Part shown: piece by piece, positions 24,101 to 33,620 of the stretch
How positions within the stretch are numbered: position 1 is the first letter of the stretch
Layout of the letters: every line of letters begins with the position of its first letter
Assembly: GCF_000275845.1 (NCBI RefSeq)
Contig: NW_006766885.1
Span: 136,436-200,435 of the forward strand
Length of the DNA stretch: 64,000 nucleotides
Direction: 5' to 3'
Source: Dichomitus squalens LYAD-421 SS1
Lineage: Eukaryota > Basidiomycota > Agaricomycetes > Polyporales > Polyporaceae
Notes under the pieces: model-generated
What the model was told of the DNA's origin: nothing
Databases searched by the model: none
The model's input: only the letters and a program-made list of their open reading frames with translations
Position numbers and translations under genes: made by a program

Positions 24101-26761
24101 GCTCGCTGAGAGAGGTGTCTGCGAGCGCGTTGGTCGAGAAAGTAGGAGAGCCTGCAGAGGTGTCTCCCCCTGGAGAGACAAGGGGTGAAGACTTGCCGGT
24201 ACCCTGAAGACGATATTGCAACTCAGAGCGCTTCTTCAGGGCACCCCGGATCCATCCTGTCGACCCGTCGTGCACAGCCCCGCGCATCTTCCATGGAACA
24301 CGGTCAGATGGCCGCAGGGAACGAGTCCTGGATGAGGATCTGCGGGAGCCTGTTACAGCAATTTCAGTGAATATTCCGGAGCGGAGCCGCCTACAGCTAC
24401 TTACTGGATTGGGTGGCTGTGCTCCCCTCGGAGGGCGACTGCACATTCTCAGCTGAACCACTCGATCCCGGCGGGGTCCCGGAAATGACAAGATTCTGCA
24501 GCCCTGGGTCTAGAACAGTTGAGACGGGGCTTGCAGTATCGGCACGGAGACCAGCAATGTGAGGAAGTGGTGGCGTCGATGCCAGTGAGTTAGGGTCCTG
24601 GGCGAGATCGCTTCCTGATGGATCCGATAGCTCAGGGACCGGCTGCATGCCAGCCTCGGATGGCGACGTACTGCAGAGCGTTGGTGTGCCGTCGGGGGTC
24701 GTTCCTTCCTCCGTTACCAGTTCCATAGATATGGGCGCCTCAGACGGTTCCGTGAGCGGCTGATTGGACTCTACCAAGTCTTCCGCTTCTGGCTGTTCCT
24801 CATGCGAGGGAGACGATGGTGTAGCTGGTGTGATGTCTTCAGGCGCGAGTGCAACTTGGGATTCTGATCCACGCTCTGGCCTTACTTCAGACCCTGCTGC
24901 TTGGCTCGCACCATCTGCCATCTCAAAGTCAACTGCTGCCGGCGGCTCCGGTACCTCAAACATGGCAGGAGGACTATCGACCATTTCCATGTCATCCAAT
25001 GGGGGCGGTGTCGCAACTAAGGACGGTCGTTGTTCGGGTGGTGGTACGGGAATTTGCACGTCGGATGGTTGCTCTTGTGTATGCGCCATAGGGCGAGAGG
25101 ACGGTTCAGATGCGTTCCGCTGCACTGGAGAAGTCCGTCGCGCAGTAGACGACGGCTTCTTCAGCGGCACTTGGCTACTCGTGGGGGGCTCGTCGTCATC
25201 GGAAGACTCCAGGATGATGCAGCCATCGACTTCCTTGTACCTGGCAGGAGCAGGAGCTCTGCGTCGGGGCAAGGTGCTTTGTTGGCTCGATTCCGGCTTC
25301 TCGTCCCTGGATGTGTTTCTGGATCGCGATGACAGCATCTGGGCTTCCTCGTCACTGTCCAAGATCTCGATAATTTCATCTGGCGGTGCTGCAGGCGCGG
25401 ATGCTCGACGAGAAGTTTGACGAGCTGCTCTCGGAGCTGCTTTCATGAGGCGCAGTGAGCATATATGCTTCACGGCAAGGCAAGAGACGCACCCGCTTGT
25501 TCGTCCACCTCATCTGAGATATCAATGACATCGTATTGTGATATTGCTGACTTGCGCCGTTGAGTACTCAAGGGTCGCTGGGTAGCGCTCCCAGATTTGT
25601 CGGGTGCTGCACGGCTGGAACTCGAAAACCTACTACCTTGTTGAGGTCCTGGTTTGGAATGACATATATGAATATCGGTTGCACGAAGCAATGCGTACTT
25701 GATGCTGATCTTACCCCTCGAGCCTATGATTGGCTTGAATGGTCCTGCAAGAGGGGGCTGACTACGCAACGACGAGCTTGGGACCCTCGAGCCTATGGCT
25801 GGCTTGGATGATCCTGCAAGAGGGCCACGCAACGACGAGCTTGGAACCCTCGAGGTAGTGGGACCTGATCTGTTGGCCTGCTTTTGCTTAACTCCGGGAT
25901 GGGGATTCAGACGTTCAACAATCCTTTGCGCTCGCATGCGAGAGAGTTGGCCAGTATCCATTGTAGCTCTCCGATTCTGGCTCGCTGCATCGCGGCTTGT
26001 ACCGGCAGGCGCGCTTGAGAGGGGCTGCTTGAGCAGGTGTTTCTCGTATGTGGCGGAGCGAGAAGCTCCCGCAGGCAGAACCGCTGTGCGCGACGAAGAG
26101 GGAGTCGCATTGACGAGTAAACGCTTTTTCTTCTTCTTCGGTTGCTCTTCCTCCTCATCGGTGCCGGAATGGGGACGTCTTGCCCGCGCTGGCGGCGGAG
26201 GCCCTCCGGAAACTTGGAGTGTGTCGCGTTTGTGGTTGCCCCGCCCAAACATAGATATCCACATACCTGGTCTATTCGGCCGCGTCCCATAATGCCCTCC
26301 AGATTTTCCGCCACCGAGATTGTGCTTAGAACTAGGCCCTGGTGACGGGGGTGGCCCCATTGCGTTCGAAGAAACTGCCGATTGTACAGGGGATTCCTGG
26401 GTCAACTGCGAACGCTGCGTTGGATGTTTGTCCTTGGACGGCGCCCCCGAGCTTTCTGAGGGCTCTGGAGGAGTGTGCAGAGTCAACCCCGGGACCGACA
26501 ATGAATTTGGCCATGTGGCAGAAGCCTCACCTTTTAAAAAGGCCCAACCTGGGATCGACTGGCCGCGCATAATATCAAACCGCGCCCACAATTCGTTCCA
26601 ACGCGTTTCCTCACTTGGGCGGTTCGCACAGTAGTCGCTCTCAAGTCCCGGAGTGTTAATATGCACAAGCAAGCATGTTTGAACCGACAGTGTATTCAGT
26701 GCGCGTGAGACGTTCGGCCGACGCGAGACCACAGTCCAAGCTGCAACCTGGTCCTTAGCGC
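21117..26761 (-). CDS. Long SET-domain histone H3K9 methyltransferase-like protein (5' exon displaced by the assembly gap)
   Basis: Predicted SUV39/Clr4-type lysine methyltransferase of heterochromatin. The C-terminal part has all three parts of the family module: a Cys-rich pre-SET (CGCIGPCNPNSKTCACVRRN, then CNINCGCSDDCPNR), a SET domain with KGWGVFAG, GRTYLFDVDFYH, the cofactor motif NHSCDPNC and the ELCFSYFG tail, and a post-SET CRCGTAKCKG near the C-terminus. The TGA is at 21117-21119. Upstream lies an unusually long low-complexity region, well over 1,000 residues across several exons, with three short hydrophobic-acidic motifs like SUMO-interacting motifs (DVIDISDE, EIIEILDSDEE, CIILESSDDDE) and a basic KKKKKR run. 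No chromodomain was seen. The open frame starting with GTG near 26732 extends in frame to an acceptor at 26761; a matching first exon exists only in the duplicated copy right of the gap (27924-27951). Internal exon edges are approximate. Confidence 0.8.
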
Positions 26762-26920
26762 CTATTGGTCAGCCAATCATACACGAGCTTTCGCCTCGTT
26801 CGGGCATTAATGGATAGCCCATGTTGGCCTAGTCTCGTGACCAGACGTTCGGAGCTCCAAGCGGGAACGAAAAACCGGGAGTTCCCGAGCACCTTAACGA
26901 ACGTCTGGTCACGAGACTAG
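26415..26920. repeat. 506-base direct duplication, left copy
   Basis: Bases 26415-26920 recur at 27411-27916, offset 996, with no difference noticed by eye. The copy covers the 5' part of the SET gene's large exon, the acceptor of its first intron, and a hairpin element. Right after the hairpin the two copies diverge completely. Confidence 0.9.
26829..26920. mobile_element. 92-base hairpin (MITE-like) element with perfect 23-base inverted ends, left copy
   Basis: The ends are CTAGTCTCGTGACCAGACGT TCG at 26829-26851 and its exact reverse complement at 26898-26920. Inside is a second, weaker inverted repeat (GCGGGAAC / GTTCCCGAG). No coding capacity. Such short perfect-ended palindromes are typical of miniature inverted-repeat elements, but no clear target-site duplication is visible. 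Confidence 0.7.
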
Positions 26921-27060
26921 TAAAAACCAGCGTCGCGTTTCCCCCAGGCCTCCCTGTGCTCGGATCAGCGGCAGCCCCCTGCCGAGCCCCTCAAGCCAGC
27001 GCTTTTTACATCAGCTGTAAGGTCCTCGGGAACCTCCGATTCGCGTTCCCGCTTGGAGCT
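26921..27060. mobile_element. Sequence between hairpin and gap, with a diverged inverted copy of the hairpin interior
   Basis: The last 45 bases before the gap, read on the minus strand (AGCTCCAAGCGGGAACGCGA then GGTTCCCGAGGACCTTA), align to the interior of the hairpin element at 26854-26896. The segment thus looks like part of a longer element, of which the 92-base hairpin forms one end. The rest is in the gap. Confidence 0.5.
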
Positions 27061-27410
27061 NNNNNNNNNNNNNNNNNNNNNNNNNNNNNNNNNNNNNNNN
27101 NNNNNNNNNNNNNNNNNNNNNNNNNNNNNNNNNNNNNNNNNNNNNNNNNNNNNNNNNNNNNNNNNNNNNNNNNNNNNNNNNNNNNNNNNNNNNNNNNNNN
27201 NNNNNNNNNNNNNNNNNNNNNNNNNNNNNNNNNNNNNNNNNNNNNNNNNNNNNNNNNNNNNNNNNNNNNNNNNNNNNNNNNNNNNNNNNNNNNNNNNNNN
27301 NNNNNNNNNNNNNNNNNNNNNNNNNNNNNNNNNNNNNNNNNNNNNNNNNNNNNNNNNNNNNNNNNNNNNNNNNNNNNNNNNNNNNNNNNNNNNNNNNNNN
27401 NNNNNNNNNN
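27061..27410. other. Assembly gap, 350 N
   Basis: Unknown sequence. Open frames reported through it have no meaning. The gap lies between the two copies of the 506-base duplication, which suggests it was placed by scaffolding between two alleles or two repeat-broken contigs. Confidence 1.
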
Positions 27411-27951
27411 CTGCGTTGGATGTTTGTCCTTGGACGGCGCCCCCGAGCTTTCTGAGGGCTCTGGAGGAGTGTGCAGAGTCAACCCCGGGACCGACAATGA
27501 ATTTGGCCATGTGGCAGAAGCCTCACCTTTTAAAAAGGCCCAACCTGGGATCGACTGGCCGCGCATAATATCAAACCGCGCCCACAATTCGTTCCAACGC
27601 GTTTCCTCACTTGGGCGGTTCGCACAGTAGTCGCTCTCAAGTCCCGGAGTGTTAATATGCACAAGCAAGCATGTTTGAACCGACAGTGTATTCAGTGCGC
27701 GTGAGACGTTCGGCCGACGCGAGACCACAGTCCAAGCTGCAACCTGGTCCTTAGCGCCTATTGGTCAGCCAATCATACACGAGCTTTCGCCTCGTTCGGG
27801 CATTAATGGATAGCCCATGTTGGCCTAGTCTCGTGACCAGACGTTCGGAGCTCCAAGCGGGAACGAAAAACCGGGAGTTCCCGAGCACCTTAACGAACGT
27901 CTGGTCACGAGACTAGGAGATACTGCCTTCTCCCTGATCCTTTTGATTCAT
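27411..27951 (-). pseudogene. Duplicated 5' end of the SET gene, including its likely first exon (assembly copy)
   Basis: Bases 27411-27916 repeat 26415-26920. To the right, outside the duplicated block, an ATG at 27951 opens a 28-base exon (27924-27951) encoding MNQKDQGEG plus one base, followed by a GTATCT donor. Splicing from there to the CCAATAG acceptor at 27758 is in frame and gives ...GEGSAKDQVAAWTVVSRRPN. The 166-base intron (27758-27923) includes the 92-base hairpin; without it the intron would be 74 bases, the normal size here. I therefore think this copy has the true gene start, while the left copy has the gene body. It is listed as a pseudogene only because the fragment is cut by the gap. 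Confidence 0.6.
27825..27916. mobile_element. 92-base hairpin (MITE-like) element, right copy
   Basis: This looks identical to 26829-26920. Here it sits inside the predicted first intron of the SET gene, one base beyond the donor hexamer GTATCT, and the flanking sequence continues into the predicted first exon. Confidence 0.7.
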
Positions 27952-28181
27952 TTTTCGCTATACTTCAGGGTTTGGACGTTGAAGGGCATGTGTCCATGGC
28001 GAAATAACACAACCTGTGTTGCGCATGATATGCCAACTGGATCTTGCCCAACTTCAGTGGACACACTACTTATTTCTGATGACGATGACAGAGCCCATTC
28101 CTTTACCGAGAGATATGACGGCTATGTACACATCGCAGATTTTACATTTCGACGTAACCACGACAACTTCTACGTAATATT

Positions 28182-29385
28182 TCACCCCTGCCAGACAGCC
28201 GGGCCTGCAGAATTCATCAGCATCTTGTAGACGACCGTGGACCAAATTAAACGTACCGGGGATGGTGTAGTTGGTGACACCCTGCACAATGACGGGTAAA
28301 CACCTGGTAGCGCGAAACAAGCAAGCGAATTGCACGCACAGACTCAGCGTAGACGTCGATGTTGACACCAGGGTCGGACATGCTGTACGCGCCGGGGAAC
28401 TTGACGAGGTACGAGCCCGAGGGCTGAGCCGAGCCGGAGCCCTGTGGACAGGAATTTCAGGACATTACCATGAATGGGTCGAGGCGGAAGCTACTTACGG
28501 TGATAACGAGCTGCGCGCACTCGGGATAGAACTGGGGCTGATTGGAGGTGTGGATGGCAAGGAGCTAAGCAAGACGATGGTGAGTAACAACACCTTGCTG
28601 GCCAAGTTCAAATCCCGTTTATCGTACCTCATGGCGGATGAAGTACTCGCCGGGTGCCAGGGAAGCGGGGATGGTGGAGGTCCAGCTGTCGGCGATGAGG
28701 ATGCGCAAGAGATCGGCAGGAATTGAAAACCAAGGTTGTTACCTGTTGTTGTTGGCAACGAGCTCACCCTGACCCCATGTGCCCGTCGGGAGGTCACCAG
28801 AGATCAAGCCGGCCTCGTCGATCTTGAACTGATTGCGACGCGGTGGTCAACGTCCGTCCTTCTCGACGGCAAAGCACACAATCTTTACATACCCACTCGA
28901 GAGACGACGGCGTCGCCGACGTGCATGCACCGTTGCAGTTAGCCATGTAGACCATGACAGGGCCAATGGTGTGGGGCCATTGGCTGTCGGCACGCACGCG
29001 CCCGTCAGCAAGGCGACCAAGAGTTAGCGCGATGTTCTCGCAGATACTCACTTCCAGTACGCAATGACCTTCGAGCCAGCGGGAACGGTCGCAGAGAGTT
29101 GACCGGAACCGAGGCTGGCGCCGTTGCTGTTGCAAGCGAGTGAGGGGTCAGTCGGGTCGGTGAGGGGGTTGTATGTGTCCCATTCGCGCTGGATGCTGGT
29201 CTGACCAACGGGCGTGTTGTAGGACTTGAAGCTACAATAGACTGTCACTACCGATGCTCAAACTGGGAGGCGGGGACTCACCCCTGGTAGGTCTGCCCAT
29301 TGATGGAGTAACTGAGTACTCCACCGTGTGCGGCGACCTGGATGGCGCCGAAGGCGAGAGTAGCGAGCGCAGCGGCAGCGAACAT
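28182..29385 (-). CDS. AA9 lytic polysaccharide monooxygenase (former GH61)
   Basis: Secreted copper enzyme that oxidatively breaks cellulose or related glucans. The start at 29385 gives the signal peptide MFAAAALATLAFGAIQVAA, after which the mature chain begins with His (HGGVLSYSINGQTYQG), the residue that forms the N-terminal half of the copper histidine brace. The second brace histidine is in QWPHTIGPVMVYMANC, and the axial Tyr lies in QPQFYPECAQLVITG. The exons end with MSDPGVNIDVY, GVTNYTIPG and a last mini-exon giving PAVWQG and a TGA at 28182-28184. There is no cellulose-binding module or GPI signal, so it is a single-domain form of about 240 residues. At least six short introns. It stands upstream of the SET gene on the same strand, with no sign of functional linkage. 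Confidence 0.9.
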
Positions 29386-30052
29386 GTCTAACACCTTAAT
29401 GCTGAGTGTTTGAGCGGGAGATCAAGCGCAAGGAGACGTGCTTGCTAACAAGCCTCCAGTCTTATACGCACGGTTGAATTACATGGTAGATCCGCTCAGC
29501 ATCGTCGGTTCGTGGGACAGCAGTGATGTGTCCGCGACGTTGTTCCGTCGTACTGTGCCTGGAAAATATATGGGAACTACCTCGGATTGAACGAAGTTGT
29601 TTGTTGCGACGGCGTAGGCGTCACGAGCACTTACCGTTGATAAAATGGGAAGGGAGGATGGTAAGCGAACGAGTGTTTACGCTGCGCTATACCCGGAATG
29701 GGCAGGAACAGATCCGAGAAGTGGCCTACTGTCGTCATGGCAGTCGATCAGGCAGCAACTTCTGTTGACACATCCTACTGACGAATGAATGCAGAAGCTC
29801 GCGCTAAAAGTGCTCTGCGCGCATGCCTTTCCTTGTGAAGCAGGCATCGCGGGTCGCTCGGACAATTGTTGCGGAAGCGCAGAGACTGCTGAGGGCTGCT
29901 GACGCAAACTGTCATTGAGTACGATCCAGATATACGCTGTCCATCTACGAACGCACATGCCCGCATGACTGTCCAATGGGTATGTTCTCGTACATTCCAG
30001 CCGCGCTCGCACTGCCGCAACGCTATGCGAGACCACGGGTTTGAACGTTAAA
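29386..30052. other. Upstream region of the AA9 gene and 3' flank of the PRKRIP1-like gene
   Basis: About 670 bases with no supported gene. The part near 29386-29600 should contain the AA9 promoter; an AT-rich TATATTTT-like stretch (minus strand) occurs near 29563. Open frames here are short and featureless. Confidence 0.4.
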
Positions 30053-30809
30053 CTAGTCGTCTTCGATGATCGTTATCCGCGGGGCGTCGACGACCGGCAC
30101 GGGTTCCTGACCAGGGTCCGCAGAGGCGAGGGTCGACGCTGCGGGCATTGGACCAACGTCGTCTTCATCATCCTCTTCATCGCTGCCCTCTTCACTTGGC
30201 TGCCGGAACACCAATTCCTTGCCGCTGACGAGCCGTCGTTTCTTGAACGGCGCGGACGGCTGGTCTCCACTTGCCCCCGAACCTGTCCCGGCCGCGGTGT
30301 CCTTCCCTCCGCCATTCTCCGCGCCTTTTCCTTTTGCGCGCTCTTTCTTCTTCTGCCGTTTTGCCCTATTCTTCGCCGTCTTCGCCTCCGCGGCCTCCTC
30401 CCACTCCCGCTTTTTCTTCTCAAACTCAGTAAGCTCGGCTTCCTGTGCACACGAGTGGCAATGGGGAGTGAGCTTGGTTTAGACGATGCGGGGTCCGGGT
30501 GATCAGACGCACCTTCTGGGCCTGCTCTTCCATAAGCTTCAGTCGTTCGTACTCTCTCCGTCTGCTCGCTTTGTAGACGTGAAACTCGCCACTGCCTGCT
30601 CCCGCGCTGGAGCCTTGCACATTCTTCATCATCTCTCGTGGAGGCCGAATGGTCTTCTCCTTTGGCGCCGCAGGTATGTGGGCAGGCTTCGAGGGATCCT
30701 TAAGCAACTTCTCAAGCTGCGCCCTCTGCTTATCAAGTGGCGTGGATGCATGTCGAGAATGTGAGCCGCTAGGGGCGGGAGAAGGAGAGTGTGCAGGCGA
30801 GACAGACAT
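30053..30809 (-). CDS. PRKRIP1/DUF1168-family spliceosome-associated protein
   Basis: Small basic nuclear protein of the family that includes human PRKRIP1, a component of catalytic spliceosomes. Two exons, 30513-30809 and 30053-30442, with a 70-base intron, give 228 residues. The family core is present and well conserved: RPPREMMKNVQGSSAGAGSG followed by EFHVYKASRRREYERLKLME. After it come a long charged helix (TEFEKKKREWEEAAEAKTAK) and a lysine-rich stretch, then an acidic end (EEGSDEEDDEDDVGPMP) finishing RITIIEDD. An alternative ATG 36 bases upstream (30845) is in frame; the one at 30809 was chosen because the added residues are not typical. Confidence 0.85.
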
Positions 30810-31128
30810 GGTGGGTAGGAGGATGAAGTTGGTAGGCAAGCTCAAGCTAGAAATGCCACAACGCTCATCTCAGGCGCTAAGCCAGCGTCGGGCGCCTATG
30901 TCATATGTTCGGGAGGTCTCAGATCTCAACGCCAACCTCTTTCATAGCATAGGCGGTCGGCTGACCTCCTTGGTATAACTACAACACTATATGACTGTAG
31001 GAAACTAAATCCATAAGGTCAACCGTGTTATTACAAGATGCTACATATGACCATAGAATGCGATGAGCAAAACGAAAGCTACTGTACTGTGACCGAGGCG
31101 AGGCGTGGATGCTTTACCGAGGAGGTCA
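30810..31128. other. Region between the PRKRIP1-like gene and the NSA2 stop
   Basis: 320 bases containing the promoter of the PRKRIP1-like gene and the 3' end of the NSA2 transcript. No gene is seen. Confidence 0.35.
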
Positions 31129-32193
31129 TTACACGACTAGGGATTATGCGGTGAGCATGTGCGCAAGGACCAGAAGATAGAAGAACATACGAAGTACGGC
31201 ATTGATGCAGCCGTCATTTTCGGGATTGTTCGTGATCTGCGCGTATTTGCCAAACACAACCTTTCCGCCAGCGGTGACCATGCCAAGTTCGGAGACGTTG
31301 ACCTCGATGATGGTACCCTTGGTAAGCACACCGAGTTGAGTGTACATAGGGGACTGAGGGTTTTTCTTGACACCAAGAATCTGCAGTTGGAACGTTGCTT
31401 TGAGGTCGGCTGCACAATGATGAGGCGTTAAGAACGGCTAGATGAGGGAAAGCAGACGTTGACGTACGATGCGTGACATTTGCCTTCTTGTACCGCAATG
31501 CCATAGGACGAATGAACCTCTCCATCTTCACCGGTTTACGGGTGAAGCCCTCGCCAACGAACGTCGCTTTCGTCACCATCCGCTTCCACGCCTTCTTTTT
31601 GCTCTTCCCCGTCCGCATCACCTTGAACGCCTCGTCCTCCGCAATCCCCCTGACCTTCGGCAATGGGACCGCATACTTGGCAGCCTTGTCTTTCCGCTTC
31701 TCCTTGATCGCGGTCGACAGCGCCTTCGCATCCTTCTGACCTTCACGGTCGAGCAGGTACGTCGGCAGGGCGCCCTCAGGGGCGGACGAGGAGTCCTTCT
31801 GCTTGGCGTTGCGCTCGTCGTGAGCCTTGAGAGTCTTCTTCATCTGCACCTTCTCGGCATGGCGCTTGGCGTGGAGGATCTTCGCCTTCAGACCGAAGGC
31901 CTTTTGGGCGGTTGCAGATGCGCGATGAACGGAACGAGCCTCACGCTTGCGCCTTCAGTTAAGCAGTATTGTTAGCTGAGATAATATGAGAAGAGTGTAG
32001 GTCACGCACTTCCGTTCAAAGTAATCTAACCGGCGACCATGTCGCTTGATGTGCTCCTCGATATACTCGTTCTATAGGGGGAATGTGAGTGGGATAACCC
32101 TGAGGCATCTAAAGGAATCGTTTCACCTGAGGCTATATCACAACAGACGCATCAGCACTCTTTCTTGAAAAGGAATTCTACAAAACATACCAT
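31129..32193 (-). CDS. NSA2: Ribosome biogenesis protein NSA2
   Basis: Nucleolar factor needed to process 27S pre-rRNA in 60S ribosome assembly. The full chain can be read: M from exon 1 (32191-32193), PQ from a 6-base exon (32127-32132), then [20 protein letters not shown] from 32071 down. Hallmarks include [85 protein letters not shown] and [19 protein letters not shown] last intron (31137-31190) separates NAVL from the final LV and the TAA at 31129-31131, restoring the C-terminus NAVLLV found in other eukaryotes. Total about 260 residues. It is divergent from YIP1, with 211 bases between the two starts. Confidence 0.93.
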
Positions 32194-32404
32194 GGCAGAC
32201 TGGGGACGAAGGAAAGGAACCTGACGGCAGAGAGCAGAAAGCAGGCGCTTACTCAAGACCACTGAAAAGTCTGCGCACGTGACAGGTGGCCCTCGTCCAC
32301 GTCTCGCGCAGCCTACCTGTGTACTAAGACGTGGACCTGGTCTCATATCCCCCCCCCTCCTTAGCCCGACCTCGAAAACGACTGCGCTCTAGACGATATT
32401 GACG
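32194..32404. promoter_or_regulatory. Shared divergent promoter region of NSA2 and YIP1
   Basis: The two ATGs face away from each other across 211 bases, so the promoters must overlap or share elements. It contains a CACGTGAC site (32276-32283) and a run of nine C at 32349-32357. No TATA box is evident. Confidence 0.4.
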
Positions 32405-33384
32405 ATGTGGCAAGAGAACAACGCAGCGTACGGCGCGTCCTCCTCGCAGTATTACCCCCAGCAGCCCGTCGCGCCTCAGCCTGGGGTACCACTCCAGTTC
32501 TACGCCCCTAGTCCGGTCGGGAGTACATTCTATTCTGGTTCGCGCTCGAGCTTGGACGGGCATGTAGGAGCACAAGGGTCAATACAACAGGGTGGCGGGG
32601 CGTACTCTGGGAACATCCAACCCACTGGAGGATGGTGGACAGCGTTCGGGACCGGAGGGTTTGAGGGTGAACCACCACTGCTAGAAGGTGTATACAGTAG
32701 CTTCTCTTTGGAAGGCATTCATGATCTCATTCAGGTGACCACAGAGCTCGGGATCAACTTCTCGCATATACGCGCTAAATCGCTCGCGGTGCTGAATCCT
32801 CTACGGCAAGTGGACGAGCACATCATGGACGACGCAGATCTTGCAGGACCCCTCTTATTCGTTTTCTGTTTCGGCACCTTCTTGCTATTTGTATGTCATC
32901 CCATGGGCTATCTCGTGTCGTCATGCTCACGTACGACGTCTGTTAATGTCACTAGTCCGGAAAGCCTCAATTCGGATACATCTACGGCGTCGGCGTGCTT
33001 GGTTCACTATCCATTTACACCCTCCTCAACCTTATGTCCGAAAAGGGCATCGATGCCTACCGTGTCGTCTCTGTTCTCGGTTACTGTCTTCTACCAATGG
33101 TTGCCGTTGGTGCCCTCAGCGTTGTCGTTACCCTCGAGTAAGTTTGTCTATGTGACTGTTGGGCCGAGCGTAGATTGACTTTACTTGTTAGTGGGACTGT
33201 AGGCTATTTGCTGTCAACGCTATCCATTCTGTGGTGCACATACGCTGCCTCAGGCATATTCACCGCCGTTTTGCGCATGTCAGATCAACGGTTCCTTCTT
33301 GCTTACCCCATTGGCTTGCTCTACGGATGTTTCGCCCTTCTCAGTGTATTCAATGTTGGCGTTGGCAACGGGTCAGCCAAGTAA
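32405..33384 (+). CDS. YIP1: YIP1-family Golgi/ER vesicle trafficking protein
   Basis: Membrane protein that binds Rab GTPases and acts in ER-to-Golgi transport. Three exons, 32405-32890, 32956-33137 and 33192-33384, give 286 residues. The N-terminal third is hydrophilic and rich in Gln, Pro, Ser and Gly. The conserved [20 protein letters not shown] segment (DLxGP motif) then leads into the YIP1 membrane domain. [20 protein letters not shown] contains the G-Y-x-x-G core, followed by [33 protein letters not shown] and [20 protein letters not shown]: about five membrane segments. The ATG at 32405 is the only ATG near the frame start. Confidence 0.92.
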
Positions 33385-33620
33385 CATAATACCGTATTGC
33401 ACTATTGAGTTATTTTTTGGAGGCTATCGGTCTGCGTGGAAAGCTCTGACTCGTCTGAACTGACAATTGGAACGTGGGTATTATAATGAATAGTGTTGTA
33501 GACTTAGTGCGATGAATAGAGTACAGATGTGGTATACCTCCGATTGACCATATGCAAGGAACTCCAAGTCCATGTATGTAGAATGTGTAACAACATCATC
33601 GACGTTACTAGCCCAGACCA

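Noticed and set aside
26470..26732. SET protein start at 26732
   Set aside because: The codon there is GTG; the frame continues upstream in frame to a splice acceptor at 26761, and a matching ATG exon exists at 27924-27951 in the other copy.
26956..27728. Open frames running through the N gap
   Set aside because: They exist only because N codons contain no stops.
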